Positions 1-12,147 are shown, counted from the first letter of the stretch. The stretch: 64,000 bases of DNA from Roridomyces roridus (GCA_029378245.1 JARKIF010000003.1:2232001-2296000), one strand, 5' to 3'. Program-made: numbers and translations. Notes: generated by a model from the letters alone, not told the origin.

Positions 1-3000
1 AGTTTCTGTCGCTGGGGTTTCGTCCTCCCGTTCGCCAGCGGTGTGCCTGCTCCACCTCTCCCGGACCCAAATGAGGGACCCACCGTCTCCGACGCTGTAC
101 GTCTCAACTTCTTTGGCGCCAACGCAGCTGCTCTCGGAGAGTCGGCCTGTCCCCCAGGGGTGCTGCGCGTGGCCTGATGCTGCCCGTTCGCCCTCATACT
201 ACCCGCGGGCGTGAGACCAGGTTTGAGGACGGGGACAATCTCGCGTGCCAGTTCCCTCACGAGCACTGCTCCGTCCCCGCCACCTCGACTGAGCCCCTCG
301 ACGACCCCAAGCAACCCGTAGCGCTCGACCAACATGGCGCGGTTTGGATGAACCTCGCAAACCGTCCGCAACACACGAAGGAGGTTGAGTCGCACAACTG
401 CCTTTTCCTTCGAATGCCCTCCAGGACCTAAGCGCTCCAGGATCCGTTTGAAGAACGGTGGGGATCGCGAGATGGCGATCGTGAGCGCCGACGACAGTCT
501 TGTAATCTTGAGGAAAGGGTCCAACAAGTTCTCGAATGAGTTGGCTTTGGCCGTAACGAAGCACGTCAGTAGTGCAGCCACCGCCGGTCCCCTTTGTCAG
601 CTCGTCCTCGACCCTTGCTGTCTCGTCTTGCAGCCATGACAGGATTGACTCGAGTGCGCTCACTTGGAAGTACGGGTCTTCCAAAAGCTTGAGATACATG
701 GACAGTCCGTCGTGCTGCCACAACAATGTGCGGCAGCTCTTGCCTGCGCTCGTCAGGTCGCACAAAATCGGTAGTGCAAACTGCTTGAGAGGGGAGCGGG
801 TCTCAATCACCCGTTTCAAGCACGGTATGATGCCTGCTTGGGCAGCTTCTTCCTGGCGCGTCTTGTTCAACCGGCAGAGATTGTAGCACGTTTGGAAGAT
901 ATGGTTTGACATCTCGGTGCTATGTGGACCCGAGGATTGGTCTTCCAATATACGGACCAGAATCTCGATGGCGTTGGCGTTCTGCAACACGTCGAGGAGG
1001 GTAGCATTCATTGACAAATGCTTGATGGCCTTGAGCATGTGGACCAGGCATTCTGGCTCGAGCAGCTCGCACGATCGCAACAGCCGGCGTATGACCTTGC
1101 GCGTCCCGACAGCATTGCGGACATGGATGTCGGACTGGGAGACCTGGGAAAAGACAAGAAGGATCTGGACGATTTTCATCTTGGTTTCCGTGGCAGCTGC
1201 CCCTCCGGTCGTGATCACGTTCAACAACGCAGCGGAGAGTGGATCGAGTAAACCCTCGCGAATGAACATGCGGCAAAAGTCGTTTTTGGTGGTGGGACTG
1301 TTCAGGTCAAACACGCTACCAATGCCATTGAGCGCGTGGACGACGAGATCCGTTTGCTCCGTGTAGTCCTCGTCAATCAAATCGACGAGAACCTTGAGAC
1401 CGCGACATGAAATGAACATTTGCAGCGTCATGACCGAAGTATGGCACAGCAATCGGATAAAGTTGGACGCCTCCAACCTGCATTCCGACGGAAACTTCTT
1501 GGAGGTGAAGTTCATCATCACCGGAATACCTCCGATGAGACAAAAACTTTCCAAGAAGCCGAGATTGGTATTGACCAACAGGTTGATTATCTGCAGCAGC
1601 CGCATGCTCACATCCCGCGCACATTTGCCCTCGAGCACCTCCAGTATCGCGAGCATCCCGTGCGATGAAACAAGCTGCAGTTGCATTTCGGGCGTCTCGG
1701 TTAGGATATTCAACAGTTGGTCACAGGCGTCTCGAAGCTGAAAGTCCGGTGCCGAAGGTGTAAGCTGATCGATGAGTCCGTTGACCATATTGCAGAGGCG
1801 AGCGTATTTATCGCGTTGTAAGTTGGCCTCTAAATCATCTTCCGCAAAGCCCTCGTCAATCTAGAGGAATCAGCCTAGTGAGTGATATAATCAAGAATAT
1901 ATGCACCTCGGCAAATGGGTCTTCTTCGTCCGAATTATCATCACCCAGCTAAAGGTGCGTTCAGAAGGGGCCCATGAGTATCAAGAGGCCAACTTACCCA
2001 TGACCTGTTCGAGAGCCTGGTATTCAGCTGCAATGCTGGTGGCTGTTCCAGAGCTTGGAAAATCAGCAGACACCCTACTACAAAGCTGGTCAACTTACTT
2101 GTCCCATTAGGCTTCCCAAACACATCCTCGTAATCCTCGTCGTCGTCCTCGGCATATTTACCAAACTCCTTCTCGTTGAGCACACGCCGAGCCTCGGCGC
2201 GGCCGACAGACCCCCCAATGCCTACGCTCGTCCCCGCAAATGAGGAAGAGCGCGAGTGTGAGAGACGCAGTGGTTGAGGTGTCGGGGACGGAGGCGCTAC
2301 GGCAGTATTTGTCAGAAGACTGGACGCCGATGCAGGCCCAGCAAGTGTTGCAGTGGCAACCAGGGGGCTGAGCGACGGGCGGGAGGGTTTCGGATCTGAC
2401 GTCGAGCGCGCAAACAGCCCAGAAACGCTTGGGGCAGACAGTGGGCCCGGTCCTGCTCTCCCAAGCCCGAAAGTCTTGATATCGTCGGGGTGGAACAGGC
2501 CTTTCCGGAAGGAGTTTTTCATCTGAGGGCACGTCAGCAAATGGTTCCCATTTTTAAAAGAAGATCCCTGAAGTTTACCTTGAAATCGGCAACCTTACTC
2601 TCAAGAATACCCTCGTCTTCTCCACCGACGAGGTCGGAATAATCGTCGTCAAAGTTTCCGGGGTCCGGGTGGTCCTCCACAATGCCGTGTATTTGCTCAG
2701 GCGGTGGCTTGGAGAGTGGTATTGGAGGCTTTGCTGCAGGGCTCTTATTTGGCCTTATTGTTCGTGCGTTTTCCTCCGCCGATGCACCAGCGTCAGGTTC
2801 CGCTGCCGTCTTTTCAAGCGCTTGCAGTTTCGTAAGTGAGATCCCTTCCTCGAAATCGTCGTCCCAATTATCCGTTTGCTCCTCTGGCGGCTGGAGTGAA
2901 AACGACAGGGGCGGAATCTGTATCTTCTCTGCAAGATGGGCTTTGGGCGCCGACCCCGACACGACCCTCCACGCACCGGCAGCGGTGGAACTTGACGGCG

Positions 3001-4371
3001 ATGCAGAGATGTCACGTGGAGGTGACGCAGGTCGACCACTGACGTTCCGCGCTGGATGTTTGGAAGGGCGCGAAGGTGCTGTGCAGATGAAAATGAGCCC
3101 AAAAACAAGATCAATTCAAAATGGAACGCACATTTGAGGGCCTCGTTCCACTCCTGCACTTTCAACACCGCCTCATCATAGTTGTAATTGCTGAGTGGAC
3201 GCCGCCCGGCTTGCTGTCCGCCGGGACGCGCGCTACGGTTTTCCGTCCCTTCTTCTGCAGGCGGCGCTTTGCCATCAGCCATCTGCCGCCGCACAGCAGC
3301 CATCCAGGGATGCCGCAATAGTTTCTTGGCCGATATGCGAAGATTGCAATCCTTCTGGAAGCAATGGTACAGAAAGTCCTTGACGATGGGGGATGCTCCC
3401 TCAGGAATGGGCGGGCAGTCATCTTGGACTATACGAAAGAGCGCTGGCATGGGATCGAGGGTGTGGTAAGGCGGGTGACCTTCAAGTAGCTCGATGACGA
3501 CGCAGCCCACGGACCAGATGTCTGACGCGGTGGTCGCACCGGACTGCTCAATGACTTCGGGAGCCATCCAGTACGGTGAACCGACGACGGCGCCATCGTT
3601 GACAGAGGTGGTGTTGGAGGCGACGCCAAAATCAGCGAGCTTGACAGTGCCGTCCTTGTTCGTGAGGATATTGGCACCCTTGATGTCACGATGGATGACT
3701 CCCTGGTCGTGCAGATACATGAGTCCCTCGAGCACCTGGGAGATGTAGACCGCGACGAGGCTTTCGGGAAACTTGCCAAAGCGTTTGGAAATATTATGAA
3801 GGGAGCCGTTTTCACAGAATCTGGGAGAGTGAGTTGCACGTGTTAGCGTCGGGGCGCGAAACTCACTCTAGAATAATGTATAAATATTCTCGCGTCTTGA
3901 CGAACCCCTTGTATTTGACGATATTGGGATGCTGCGAGGGGCCATTAGGCATGCCACCGCGAACGCCAACAACGACGTACGTTAAGATTCTTGAGCAGGT
4001 CGATCTCGGACTGCAAGAAGTTAGACGAGACGAGTGGTAGACAAGTCGCGTGCGCACCATGATCTCGCCGAGCTCGCCCTTTGGAATGTTGCTCAATTGG
4101 ATCTCCTTGACCGCGACCGTCTCGCCCGTCGCCCAATTCAAAGCCCCTGCATTGGATGGTGAGCAATGAGGTCCACTGAACGGACTAGCACGCACGATAG
4201 ACCTGGCCAAAGGCGCCCTTGCCAAGCGAATCGCCGAGTTGCTAATTAGGCCGCGTCAACTGGGTGGCACTCGAGGAAAAGGACACCCACATAGTCATTG
4301 AGTGATTTTGGATTGTTGGAAGGGCCTGGAGTCGATCCCGACCTTGAAGGCGGTCTCAACGGCGTCGACAT
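1..4371 (-). CDS. sepH: SepH/Cdc7/Cdc15-type septation kinase, 3' end off window
   Basis: STE20-like serine/threonine kinase of the septation initiation network, which triggers cytokinesis and septum formation (family knowledge). The ATG at 4371 gives a Pro/Ser-rich start ([13 protein letters not shown]). An intron at 4242-4290 then leads into the glycine loop GKGAFGQVY and the catalytic lysine VAVKEI. Exon 2 and further short introns lead to [13 protein letters not shown] and the activation segment [12 protein letters not shown] (about 3480-3735). An acidic, Ser-rich linker and a long helical armadillo-like C-terminal region (about 600-1790) follow, as in SepH/Cdc7. The frame breaks at a run of four C (589-592, plus strand): frame 0 runs to a stop at 199 with non-family sequence, whereas the shifted frame resumes family-like sequence ([16 protein letters not shown]) and stays open to base 1, ending in a basic tail. 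The gene therefore continues left of the window. It faces the ankyrin gene head to head. Confidence 0.9.
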
Positions 4372-4600
4372 GATGGAGGCAGATGTGGAAATTTCGACCA
4401 AGCCCGAGTCAGAGAATTTGCTTCCGTCGTTTCAAGGTATTTGTCGTGTCGAGTGGGTCGTGGGTCGTCCAGAGTGGCGGGCAGAGGCGAGAACGCGTAG
4501 GGAATATTGTTCGTCGCGCCCGCGCTTCTTGGAAGGTGGTAAAGGATGATGATGGGTGTCAAAATATTTGATCCAACTTGCTTCAAGATCTTGACGACGA
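4372..4600. promoter_or_regulatory. Shared divergent promoter region
   Basis: This 229-bp gap lies between the start of the minus-strand kinase and the start of the plus-strand ankyrin gene, so both promoters must lie here or overlap the 5' ends. I see no unambiguous TATA box or palindromic operator. It is called only from gene orientation. Confidence 0.4.
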
Positions 4601-5446
4601 ATGGACAACTTGCTTGAAACTGACGAAGGGGACGACGAATGGACTCCTCTGCAGCTTGCCGCATTTCAAGGCGACCTTTCCCTCGTCGAAAGCCTCGTCG
4701 GAGACGTCAACGCTCCTGCTCGTGGTTACTACGGGCGCACCGCACTTCAAGCAGCAGCCGCTCAAGGCCACATGAAAGTAGTAGAACGCCTCCTTGCCGC
4801 TGGCGGGGACCCGAACGCTCCTGGGGGCAACAACAGCGGTCGAACCGCAGTACAACTTGCAGCCGGTGGTGGATTTGTGGACATGGTCGCCGTACTTGTC
4901 CGCGCCGGGGCGCGGGTCAGCCAAGGTCCTTCGCGATACAACGGTCGTTCAGCCCTTCAAGCTGCAGCAGAGGGTGGTCACACCCAGCTGGTTGAGACCT
5001 TGCTTGGCATGGAAGCCGTCGATGTGAACGAATCTCCATGCCGCTACAATGGACGTACAGCACTGCAGGCTGCCGCAGAACATGGGCATCTCTCTGTCAT
5101 CGAAACTCTTATACGTGCCGGAGCCCACGTGAACGCAGCCCCAGGACGGTACAAAGGTCTGACGGCGCTGCAAGCCGCCGCGGCGGGTGGGCGAATTGAT
5201 ATCATGCGAGTGCTGTTGGATGCCGGCGCCGATGTCAATGCACCGGGATGCTATTATAGTGGGACAACTGCGCTGTGTGCGGCTGCTCATGGCGGACACA
5301 AAGATGCCGTTCAGCTTCTCCTTGCTGCCGGCGCAGATGTTACCGCAGTGTCTGGTGATGCACATCGAACAGCATTACAGGTGGCGGACCTTGCGGATCA
5401 CATGGATGTAGTAGAACTTTTGGAGGCTGCTGGTAATTCAGTTTAA
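4601..5446 (+). CDS. Intronless ankyrin-repeat protein
   Basis: A 281-residue protein built almost entirely of about seven to eight ankyrin repeats of ~33-35 residues. Each carries the consensus GRTALQAAAEHGH...VVE.LL.AGA.VN. The repeats are unusually uniform: YNGRTALQAAA or close variants recur at residues of about 45, 115, 150 and 185. A short acidic leader (MDNLLETDEGDDEWTPL) precedes them. There is no signal peptide, membrane segment or NACHT/NB-ARC domain, so this looks like a free-standing cytosolic scaffold and not the tail of a larger NLR, although such arrays often sit at the C-terminus of fungal NLRs. It is an uninterrupted single reading frame among intron-rich genes. Partner and role are unknown. 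Confidence 0.85.
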   Translation: MDNLLETDEGDDEWTPLQLAAFQGDLSLVESLVGDVNAPARGYYGRTALQAAAAQGHMKVVERLLAAGGDPNAPGGNNSGRTAVQLAAGGGFVDMVAVLVRAGARVSQGPSRYNGRSALQAAAEGGHTQLVETLLGMEAVDVNESPCRYNGRTALQAAAEHGHLSVIETLIRAGAHVNAAPGRYKGLTALQAAAAGGRIDIMRVLLDAGADVNAPGCYYSGTTALCAAAHGGHKDAVQLLLAAGADVTAVSGDAHRTALQVADLADHMDVVELLEAAGNSV

Positions 5447-5478
5447 CAAGTTGCATTACAGTCGATATTGACATATAT

Positions 5479-7038
5479 TCAAGGAAATTGATTGTACTTC
5501 CCAATCCCTTCGCAGGGGCCATCCACCTCAAGCCCATCCACAAGCTGCACCACTTTCCCATCAGCGCCGAACCGAATCAGCGTCCCACCGTCCTGGCTAC
5601 TCGCATTAAACGCCGGCCAACCAATCTTCTGTGGCCCCTTTTCTGGATCTTTGACGAATGCAAGAATATGGTCCTGCATGGCTTCGCTGACCACCACCTC
5701 GAATGAAGTCGTCTTCCCGAGGTCGGTCAAAAGCCCATACGTGCCAAAGACCGTCGGCAAGTCGCTTGCGTGGTACGCACCCAACCAGCGAAGCGGATTG
5801 AGGTTGGGGAACGTAGCAGCGTTCTGGTACCGAAACACTGGGATCCCCAGGGCATTTCGCAACCTGGTTGTAGTTGCGGTTGGGCAGACCCACGACGAGA
5901 GGTCGAGAGCCAGGACGGCGGGCTCGTAGGGCCCCTCGGTCAAGTTGTTGACGGGATATGGGTACAGCGATGCCTCTTCGTTGGCACAGTTGGAGATGAT
6001 AGCGGGTGATTTGGAGAGCATTCCCGCGGCAGCCCGTGCGACCGGGTCGGAGAAAACGATCTTCTCGTCGACTACCGGGCTGAAAGTCAGGGCAGGCTGC
6101 GTCCCGTTGTCCCCATACTGCCCGATGAAGTTCTCGATGAGAGCAAACGGCACAGGTCGCATGCAGTCGAGCTCTGCGGCCGGATCGAATGGAAAGTCGC
6201 ACCCGGAATGTCTGGCCACGAAGGAGAAATTTGTCTGCGCCTGGTCCACGACTGCAGCGTCGAGTGCATCTCCTGACTGCATAAAATAGCCACGTGCAAT
6301 CGGATCCTGGTGGAATGCGTATGCATGGATGTCGGTCGACTGTGATCCTGCGCTCTGTCCCCACTGAACTATCTTGCTCGCGTCACCGCCAAAGCTGGCG
6401 ATGTTGTCCCTCACCCATTCCAGCGCCATACGCTGATCCAAGATGCCGAGATTTTGGTCTGTCAGCCCGCGCGCGTTCGGGAAACCGAAAATATTCAATC
6501 GGTAGTTGATGGTGACAACGATGTGCTCCTGTGTCCGCTCGACCCAGCTCGCCGGCAGCTGCCATTCGATGAAGACGCCGCCCGTTTGGAACCCGCCCCC
6601 GGTCATGAAGAACAGGACGGGCAGATTTGAATTCACAGTCGCGTTGGCCGGCGTCCAGACCGCGAGGTACAGGCAGTCCTCGGACGTTGCTTCACCGACC
6701 AGCCCAGAGGTGTGGCTCTGGTCTCCATTATAAATCAAGTTCCCCTTGGCGAGAAATTGGTTCCAGAGGGTTGGCACTGACGAAACAAACTGCGGGCAAG
6801 ATGCGGGGAAATTGTATGAGAAGTGGTGTGCTATCGAATTGGCCAAAGGCACTGGTGGAAGCCAACGTCGTGAAGTCACTGGTGGCTCGGCAAACGCGAC
6901 CGAGCGGAACTGGCGTGTGTTCGGAAATTTCGGGTCAATGAGCCCCGTGTAACTTCCCGTAGGCGTGTTGACGGTGAGCGTGTTCGCGCATACAGCAGAG
7001 CGAACAGCTAGCGCCAGAGAAAAAATTCCGAGCTTCAT
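5479..7038 (-). CDS. Secreted type-B carboxylesterase
   Basis: Alpha/beta-hydrolase of the carboxylesterase/lipase (type B) family, hydrolysing ester bonds of extracellular substrates. The reading frame is uninterrupted to the stop at 5479. I prefer the second in-frame Met (7038) because it opens a classical signal peptide (MKLGIFSLALAVRSAVCA); an upstream start at 7065 would put nine charged residues before it. The nucleophile elbow GQSAGSQS and an oxyanion-type FFMTGGGFQTGG segment are visible. The catalytic His is probably in the segment GAYHASDLPTVFG, about 90 residues from the end. At about 519 residues it matches the family's normal length. It ends 33 bp from the convergent ankyrin gene. 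Substrate cannot be told; it could be lipase-, feruloyl- or general esterase-like. Confidence 0.88.
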   Translation of the reverse strand: MKLGIFSLALAVRSAVCANTLTVNTPTGSYTGLIDPKFPNTRQFRSVAFAEPPVTSRRWLPPVPLANSIAHHFSYNFPASCPQFVSSVPTLWNQFLAKGNLIYNGDQSHTSGLVGEATSEDCLYLAVWTPANATVNSNLPVLFFMTGGGFQTGGVFIEWQLPASWVERTQEHIVVTINYRLNIFGFPNARGLTDQNLGILDQRMALEWVRDNIASFGGDASKIVQWGQSAGSQSTDIHAYAFHQDPIARGYFMQSGDALDAAVVDQAQTNFSFVARHSGCDFPFDPAAELDCMRPVPFALIENFIGQYGDNGTQPALTFSPVVDEKIVFSDPVARAAAGMLSKSPAIISNCANEEASLYPYPVNNLTEGPYEPAVLALDLSSWVCPTATTTRLRNALGIPVFRYQNAATFPNLNPLRWLGAYHASDLPTVFGTYGLLTDLGKTTSFEVVVSEAMQDHILAFVKDPEKGPQKIGWPAFNASSQDGGTLIRFGADGKVVQLVDGLEVDGPCEGIGKYNQFP

Positions 7039-7235
7039 CTTGTTTGCTTCGTGCAACTCGCTCACAGTACCAGTATTTATGCGCGACCTCTGCAGTCAAA
7101 TGACAAAAGGCCCTCCGTACTCCGTAGCACCTGATAAAGACCCAGTGACCTTCGTGAACAGAATTCTTAATAAGATTCAGAATCTTAACGTGATTTTGAT
7201 GCGCTTGATTCTCAGTCAAGCTCGCACTTGCACTG

Positions 7236-9224
7236 ATGCTGCTCCCACTAGCGTTGGCTTTACTTCCTATCGCTCGTGCGCACATACACGACTTGTTTGA
7301 CACCACTCAAGTGCCATTTACGTGGTCCGATGCCTCTCGGGCTGATTTCGACGGTGTACCTGCCCCGCCGCTGGAGATTAAGCCACTCGTCGTTTCGGGG
7401 CCATCCAGCAATCGCGTCGATCTTGTCTTCTTCTCCGATGGCTGTACGTGTGCCGCTTACCGTACTACAACATACACATCTCGCCTGGGGTAGATCTGGC
7501 AGAAGAAAGAGAAAAATTCTTCCAGGATGCGATGCGCCTGGCCAACGACGTGTCCAGAAACCAGACGTTCCACACGGTTAAGCCTTTAATGAATTTTTGG
7601 GCTGCATTCACACCTAGCAAAGAGGTTTGTTTATTGATTCACTGTTCCTCAATTCTACTCGCTGAAATGTGTTAGAGTGGCGTCGGGGTGGGCGGCGAAC
7701 CTAAAGAGTAAGATTGGTTACGACCACGATAGCCAGCCAACCTTTTTCATCGAAAGCACGCCTTTCGGACTCTATCGCGACGGCACAGAGCTTCGGGGCG
7801 TCTATTACGCAAAGCCAGAGGTGGCGGAAGCCGCCTGTTCATCCCTCGAAAACCAATGCGACTATCCCATCCTGTTAGGTATTTCCCTTTCAACCAAACA
7901 TATGTCCGTATGGCGAACTATTTTCCAGGAAACGATCCGTTGTATGGTGGTAAGCAGGTGTCTGCTCGACAAGATATAACTTGACCTCCTCCAAGGTCTC
8001 GGAGGACGATTCACGTAACCCAGTTTCCTCTGCGCTAACCGCTTAACTTATTTCCTAACAGTGTGATAACACCCTCTCCTGCGAATGGAGCTCTCATCTT
8101 GCGGCACGAACTGGGTCATTCCATCATCGAGGTCGGAGAAGGTCAAACACTCTCCCTATTGATATTCAGACCTGTTGAGCTGTTTTTTCAGAATACGACG
8201 GCGGTTTCGCCTACTTTGGGCCCAATGCACACGACAATGCCTCTGAGCCCGTCCCATGGCAGCACTGGCTCACTGACCCAAGCAATGTGCGCGTCGAGCG
8301 CTCAGTGATGCCTATGCAAGACTATGCTTGGACCTTGCTCAACACGACGATCCCGTGGTCAGTCACCTTTGAATCCTCTGGCACCTTTTCCCGACATCTC
8401 GTGCGGTTCTCTGTTTCGGGGCTCCCCAAGGCGACAGACCTCAAGGTGGACCTCGACGGTATTGATCTCGACTGGGTGCCGCGCCCAAACATCGGCCTCG
8501 ACCGCTGGCATTACGACGTCTACCGGGAAGGTGGTCTTGATGGTGGATCTCACACTCTCACTTTCACGCTCCTTAACGGCGCTCGCGAGCCCGCCGCGCA
8601 GATATGTAACGCGGAAATCCTCGAATTCGGCGACGAGAGCGAGTCCGACTCGTTCCCTTTGTGCTCTTCGTTCTTCCGCTTAGTACGTTTTGTTTAGATT
8701 CGTCTCAACACCGGGACACTACTCTTTGTATCCGACGTACGTGTGTCACTTTATTCACTTGTCCCAACCTCATGGATGAGATAGATATTCGATCAATAAT
8801 GTTACGACGTTCCGGCCGACCAACGAGGCCTGTCTAATGCGTCTCGTTACTACGCCCAACTTCTGTAAGGCGTGCCTCGAGGGCCTGTGGCTCAAACTCT
8901 TGCGCAACATTTCCCTCATTGATTCCATCGAGGAGTCATGCGCGGATGACTCCTCCACGCTCAATCTGGCACTTGTGCCTCTTGCACAATTTCGGACGGC
9001 GGCGGTTGTGGGCTTGGACGAGAGCTACGCGGTCACCTGGTACAAGGACGGCCTAGTCCTTAGCGGATGGACCAACAAAACACGGTTGGATGGCGCGGGT
9101 CCAGGAACATACGCGGCCAGAGGTCAAATACACAACCAACGAAGTGAAAGTTGATCGTGGAGATCTTTTGTCTGCATACAGGGAATACACCGTCTCCAAT
9201 GATTGCCAAGTCAAAGCTCATTAA
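7236..9224 (+). CDS. Secreted M64-family metallopeptidase
   Basis: Zinc endopeptidase of the M64 (IgA peptidase-like) family, expected to be extracellular. It starts with a signal peptide (MLLPLALALLPIARA). The gene is broken by at least seven short introns; for example one from about 7444 joins FFSDG to YLAEEREKFF, and one near 8147-8192 joins VGE to EYDGGFAYFG. Splicing restores the zinc motif HELGHS followed by GEEYDGG, diagnostic for M64. A beta-rich C-terminal part follows. Near 9119-9122 the frame has to shift by one base to go from GTYAA to EVKYTTNEVKVDRG, which then reads to the TAA at 9222-9224. It is divergent from the carboxylesterase, with about 200 bp of promoter between. A role in degrading host or substrate proteins is inference. 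Confidence 0.82.
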
Positions 9225-9392
9225 AATGCGGGGATAGTGTTACCTATGATACAATGCGTAGGAAGATTCCGGTAGAACGAAACGAATGTGTATGTGTGAT
9301 GATGTCAAAGAAATGAGTGTCAACGCGAGGCCTGAGAAAACCTTTGGCAGCAAAAAAATAATAGGGCAATGAAAATGGGACCCAAAAAGAAA

Positions 9393-11385
9393 TCACATAA
9401 CAACGCATTTGCAGCACCCAGCATCTCCATCCTCGTCCGCTGGCGGCGGCGGATTTGCTCCATACATCATCTTGGCCGCTTCAAGGTCGATATTGATCAC
9501 AGGCGCTTCTGGCTTGTTTGCGTACTGCGCAAACGGTGCTGGACTCGGCGGCGGCTGCGGTCTGGAAGGCGGCAGACCCTTTGTTTGTGGACCGACAGGT
9601 TGCCGTTCATGCTCCGTGGGTGGGTACAGCGGAGTGCCGAACATGCCGCCTTCTTCCTCGCCTTCTGCAATCATTTCTACAGGCCGCCCAAATTCGTCCA
9701 TTTGCATATCGCCCTCGCGTGGCGGTCGGTATTTTGAGTGATCCCACCCGAACGTGCCGGGCGCCTGCATGGGGTCAGGGGAAAACAAGTACGGTTAAGC
9801 TGAAGGACGTACAGGTGCCACAGGATCTTCCAGCTTCTTCGGCTTGGGACTCCCATCCGCCTGCTCGTACAGCCCATCCAACCCCTTCTTCCTCGCCACG
9901 ACAGGAAGGACGACCTATACGTTGTTAGTTCACAAACCAAGACAGAACAACAGGAGGACGAACATCGTCCCAGCGCCCAGTCGGCGGAGCAATGGGTTGG
10001 GTCCAGGAGGGAATAGCATCCGCCATATCCTCGTCGTCACCCGGGGAAGGATAATACGCTACGCTGCGGCGATCCTTGTCGCTCGCCGCGGGCTTGGGCT
10101 TGGGCTTCGGTTTGGCCCTGGTCGCAGACGCTGCTCGCGGTTTCTTGGCTGCAGAAGAGGACCCAGCTGGTGGCGAGGCAGTCGCGGAGCGTTTAGGGAT
10201 TCTGGAGTTGCCGAGACGTCTGTGAAAGGGACGACGACGACGCGGGGAAGGTGGGCGGCTCGCTTATGCCACGCTGCATTGGTTGAGGTGTGGCATTGTG
10301 CATGTCCTGCTGACGGGAGGGTGCGCGCTGCTGCGTTGGGGTCGGGGTTTGGTACCGTCGATCCTGTGGAGATGGCGTATATTGCTGCTGTTGCTGCTGA
10401 TAGTAATAGTCACTATCTGACATCTCGGCGTCCACGTCCGTGAGCGGGCCCTCGTCGAGAACCCGCCCCACGTTATTAGCATGGTCTTCGTCGAGATACA
10501 GGCTCTCACGATGGCGAACCTCGATCCCTGCCACACTATCCGACCTCTTCCGTAACCGAGGAGTGGAAGGCTCTGCGTCGCGAGAGGCAGCCAGCGCTTG
10601 CTTCTGCTTTAGTGTATGGACCATAGTTGGCAATCTCCAACATCTCCTGGCGCTTCCCCAATTTGAGCTTCTCCGACGCCGCCGTTGCGAGAGACTTCAC
10701 CGCGATACCAATGCTCGAATGGTCGTTCCTCGGAATCATTCGAAGGACGAGGCGGTGTCTCGTCGTGCGAGTTGGTTGACTCGGGGCCTGGCATAAACGG
10801 CGCGGGTTCATTGAGAAGACCCGATGTCTGCCTCATAGGTATGTGGATCGTGTCCTGCGAGGGCTTATTCAAGATCTTGGCTGGCACGAGCAAGCCGTCG
10901 TTGGTGTCGGCGCGGGGTGAGTTGTACGGGGATGGCGAGGTGTGGCCGTTGCCGCTGATGCTGCCTGAACGACCGCGAGAGGCCTTGGGAATTCGTGTAG
11001 GCCGGGGCTCTGAATACTGAGCGATGTCGGGGGTCCGGGTGCGTGCTTTGGTCGGAATTTCAGACAGTTTGGGGGTTGAGAATGTCCTGGTCCTAGCACG
11101 CGGCGCGCCGCTTGAGTTTGATAATCGAGGGGGGTTGGGACGGTCAGAAGAGGTGGTGTAGGATGGCCTAGGCTGGTAGGTGGCTTCGGGGTCCTCGAGT
11201 GAGGAGACGGACAAGGCTGCTGAAATGCGGTTGGATAGAATCCGACTCTCGCCCTCTAATCCTGTTTGCACACGTCAGAGAAGTAGGAATGCAGAGAATT
11301 CAAAGGTACTTTTGCGCAAAGCAGGAACGACTTGGTCATCCCAAGATGGTGCTCCCGGATGACGCGCGGACTGGGTCAGAGCCAT
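9393..11385 (-). CDS. Disordered fungal protein with C-terminal CAAX box
   Basis: Start ATG at 11385 (MALTQSARHPGAPSWDDQVV...LRKR). A short intron ending near 11262 joins this to LEGESRILSNRISAAL. The protein is mostly disordered and rich in Ser, Pro, Gln and Arg, with one conserved-looking island, HWYRGEVSRNGGVGE...LKLGKRQEMLEIANYG, about one third in. The end is Pro-rich and finishes GCCKCVVM, a CAAX-type prenylation motif with neighbouring cysteines that may be palmitoylated. This predicts membrane anchoring, as in Ras or Rho proteins, but no GTPase domain exists. The island is reached only if single extra bases near 10667-10672 and 10617-10622 are discounted. I recognise the overall type from fungal proteomes but cannot name a function; polarity or signalling scaffold is a guess. 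Confidence 0.72.
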
Positions 11386-12147
11386 GTCTCAAGTCTCCGG
11401 TGGTGGCAATAAGGCCAGCCTCGAGCACGCTGGAAGGGAAAGGCGTTATAGCTGGTGATGGTGGCAGGACGGCGCAGAGGCCTTGACACCAACGGCCACA
11501 AACACCCCAGGCCGCAATCTCCAGATTTCCACACTCATGCATCGCATTCTAACGACTGCTATCTACCCTGCCTCGACGTGTGCAAGCCCGATAACTCTAT
11601 GGGCGCCATATGAAAAAATACCTCAAGCTTTGGGGAATGGATCAAGACTCGGAGACGATGACCTGCACTGGGCTTCATCGCGCTGTGTTCGATGCGCTGC
11701 AGCCCAATACAATGCCGAGCAGTTTCAAGATGCGAACTGAGTTGAAATTTGACGGTCGGTCCCCGGAGTTGATCACCCTCTATGCCAGAAGAGTGTGTTA
11801 AGCTTTCATTTTTCTCGTCCCTTGCACGGTCTTTGTTCCGGTGCCCAGTGGGAGCCCGTGACAGCTTTTCGGAAGCTGAACGCGCTGCTTCCTTCCACCA
11901 GTCCTCGTGCTCATTGTGCGGGCCGACTCCTCTTTCCTTCAGAAACTTGGGAGACACTGGTTCGCAAAAATCATCCATTATCACCATGTCTGAACTTCCG
12001 GGTTCGCTACCCACTTGAATTCAACCACATTGCCGCCCGCGACAACCCTGGTACTGCGCCCAGAACTGGGATCGTTGACGGCCCGCTTTTGTGGCCCGGG
12101 CGAATGTTAAATACGGACCCGGTGGTCCAATGTCCTCAAGATCTGCC
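11386..12147. promoter_or_regulatory. Divergent intergenic region, CAAX gene / pectin methylesterase
   Basis: This 762-bp region lies between two divergent genes and should hold both promoters. A 151-codon minus-strand frame at 11559-12014 has no recognisable domain or splice partners, and I leave it uncalled. No clear regulatory motif was found. Confidence 0.35.

Noticed and set aside
589..592. Programmed frameshift in the kinase
   Set aside because: No slippery heptamer or downstream structure is evident, and similar one-base breaks occur in many unrelated genes here.
199..640. C-terminal 130 residues of the kinase as read in the uninterrupted frame to a stop at 199
   Set aside because: The sequence after the four-C run has no family resemblance, whereas the shifted frame resumes family-like helical sequence and stays open to base 1. 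I take the gene to run off the window.
11559..12014. 151-codon minus-strand frame in the CAAX/pectin methylesterase gap
   Set aside because: No family resemblance and it fills a divergent promoter region.
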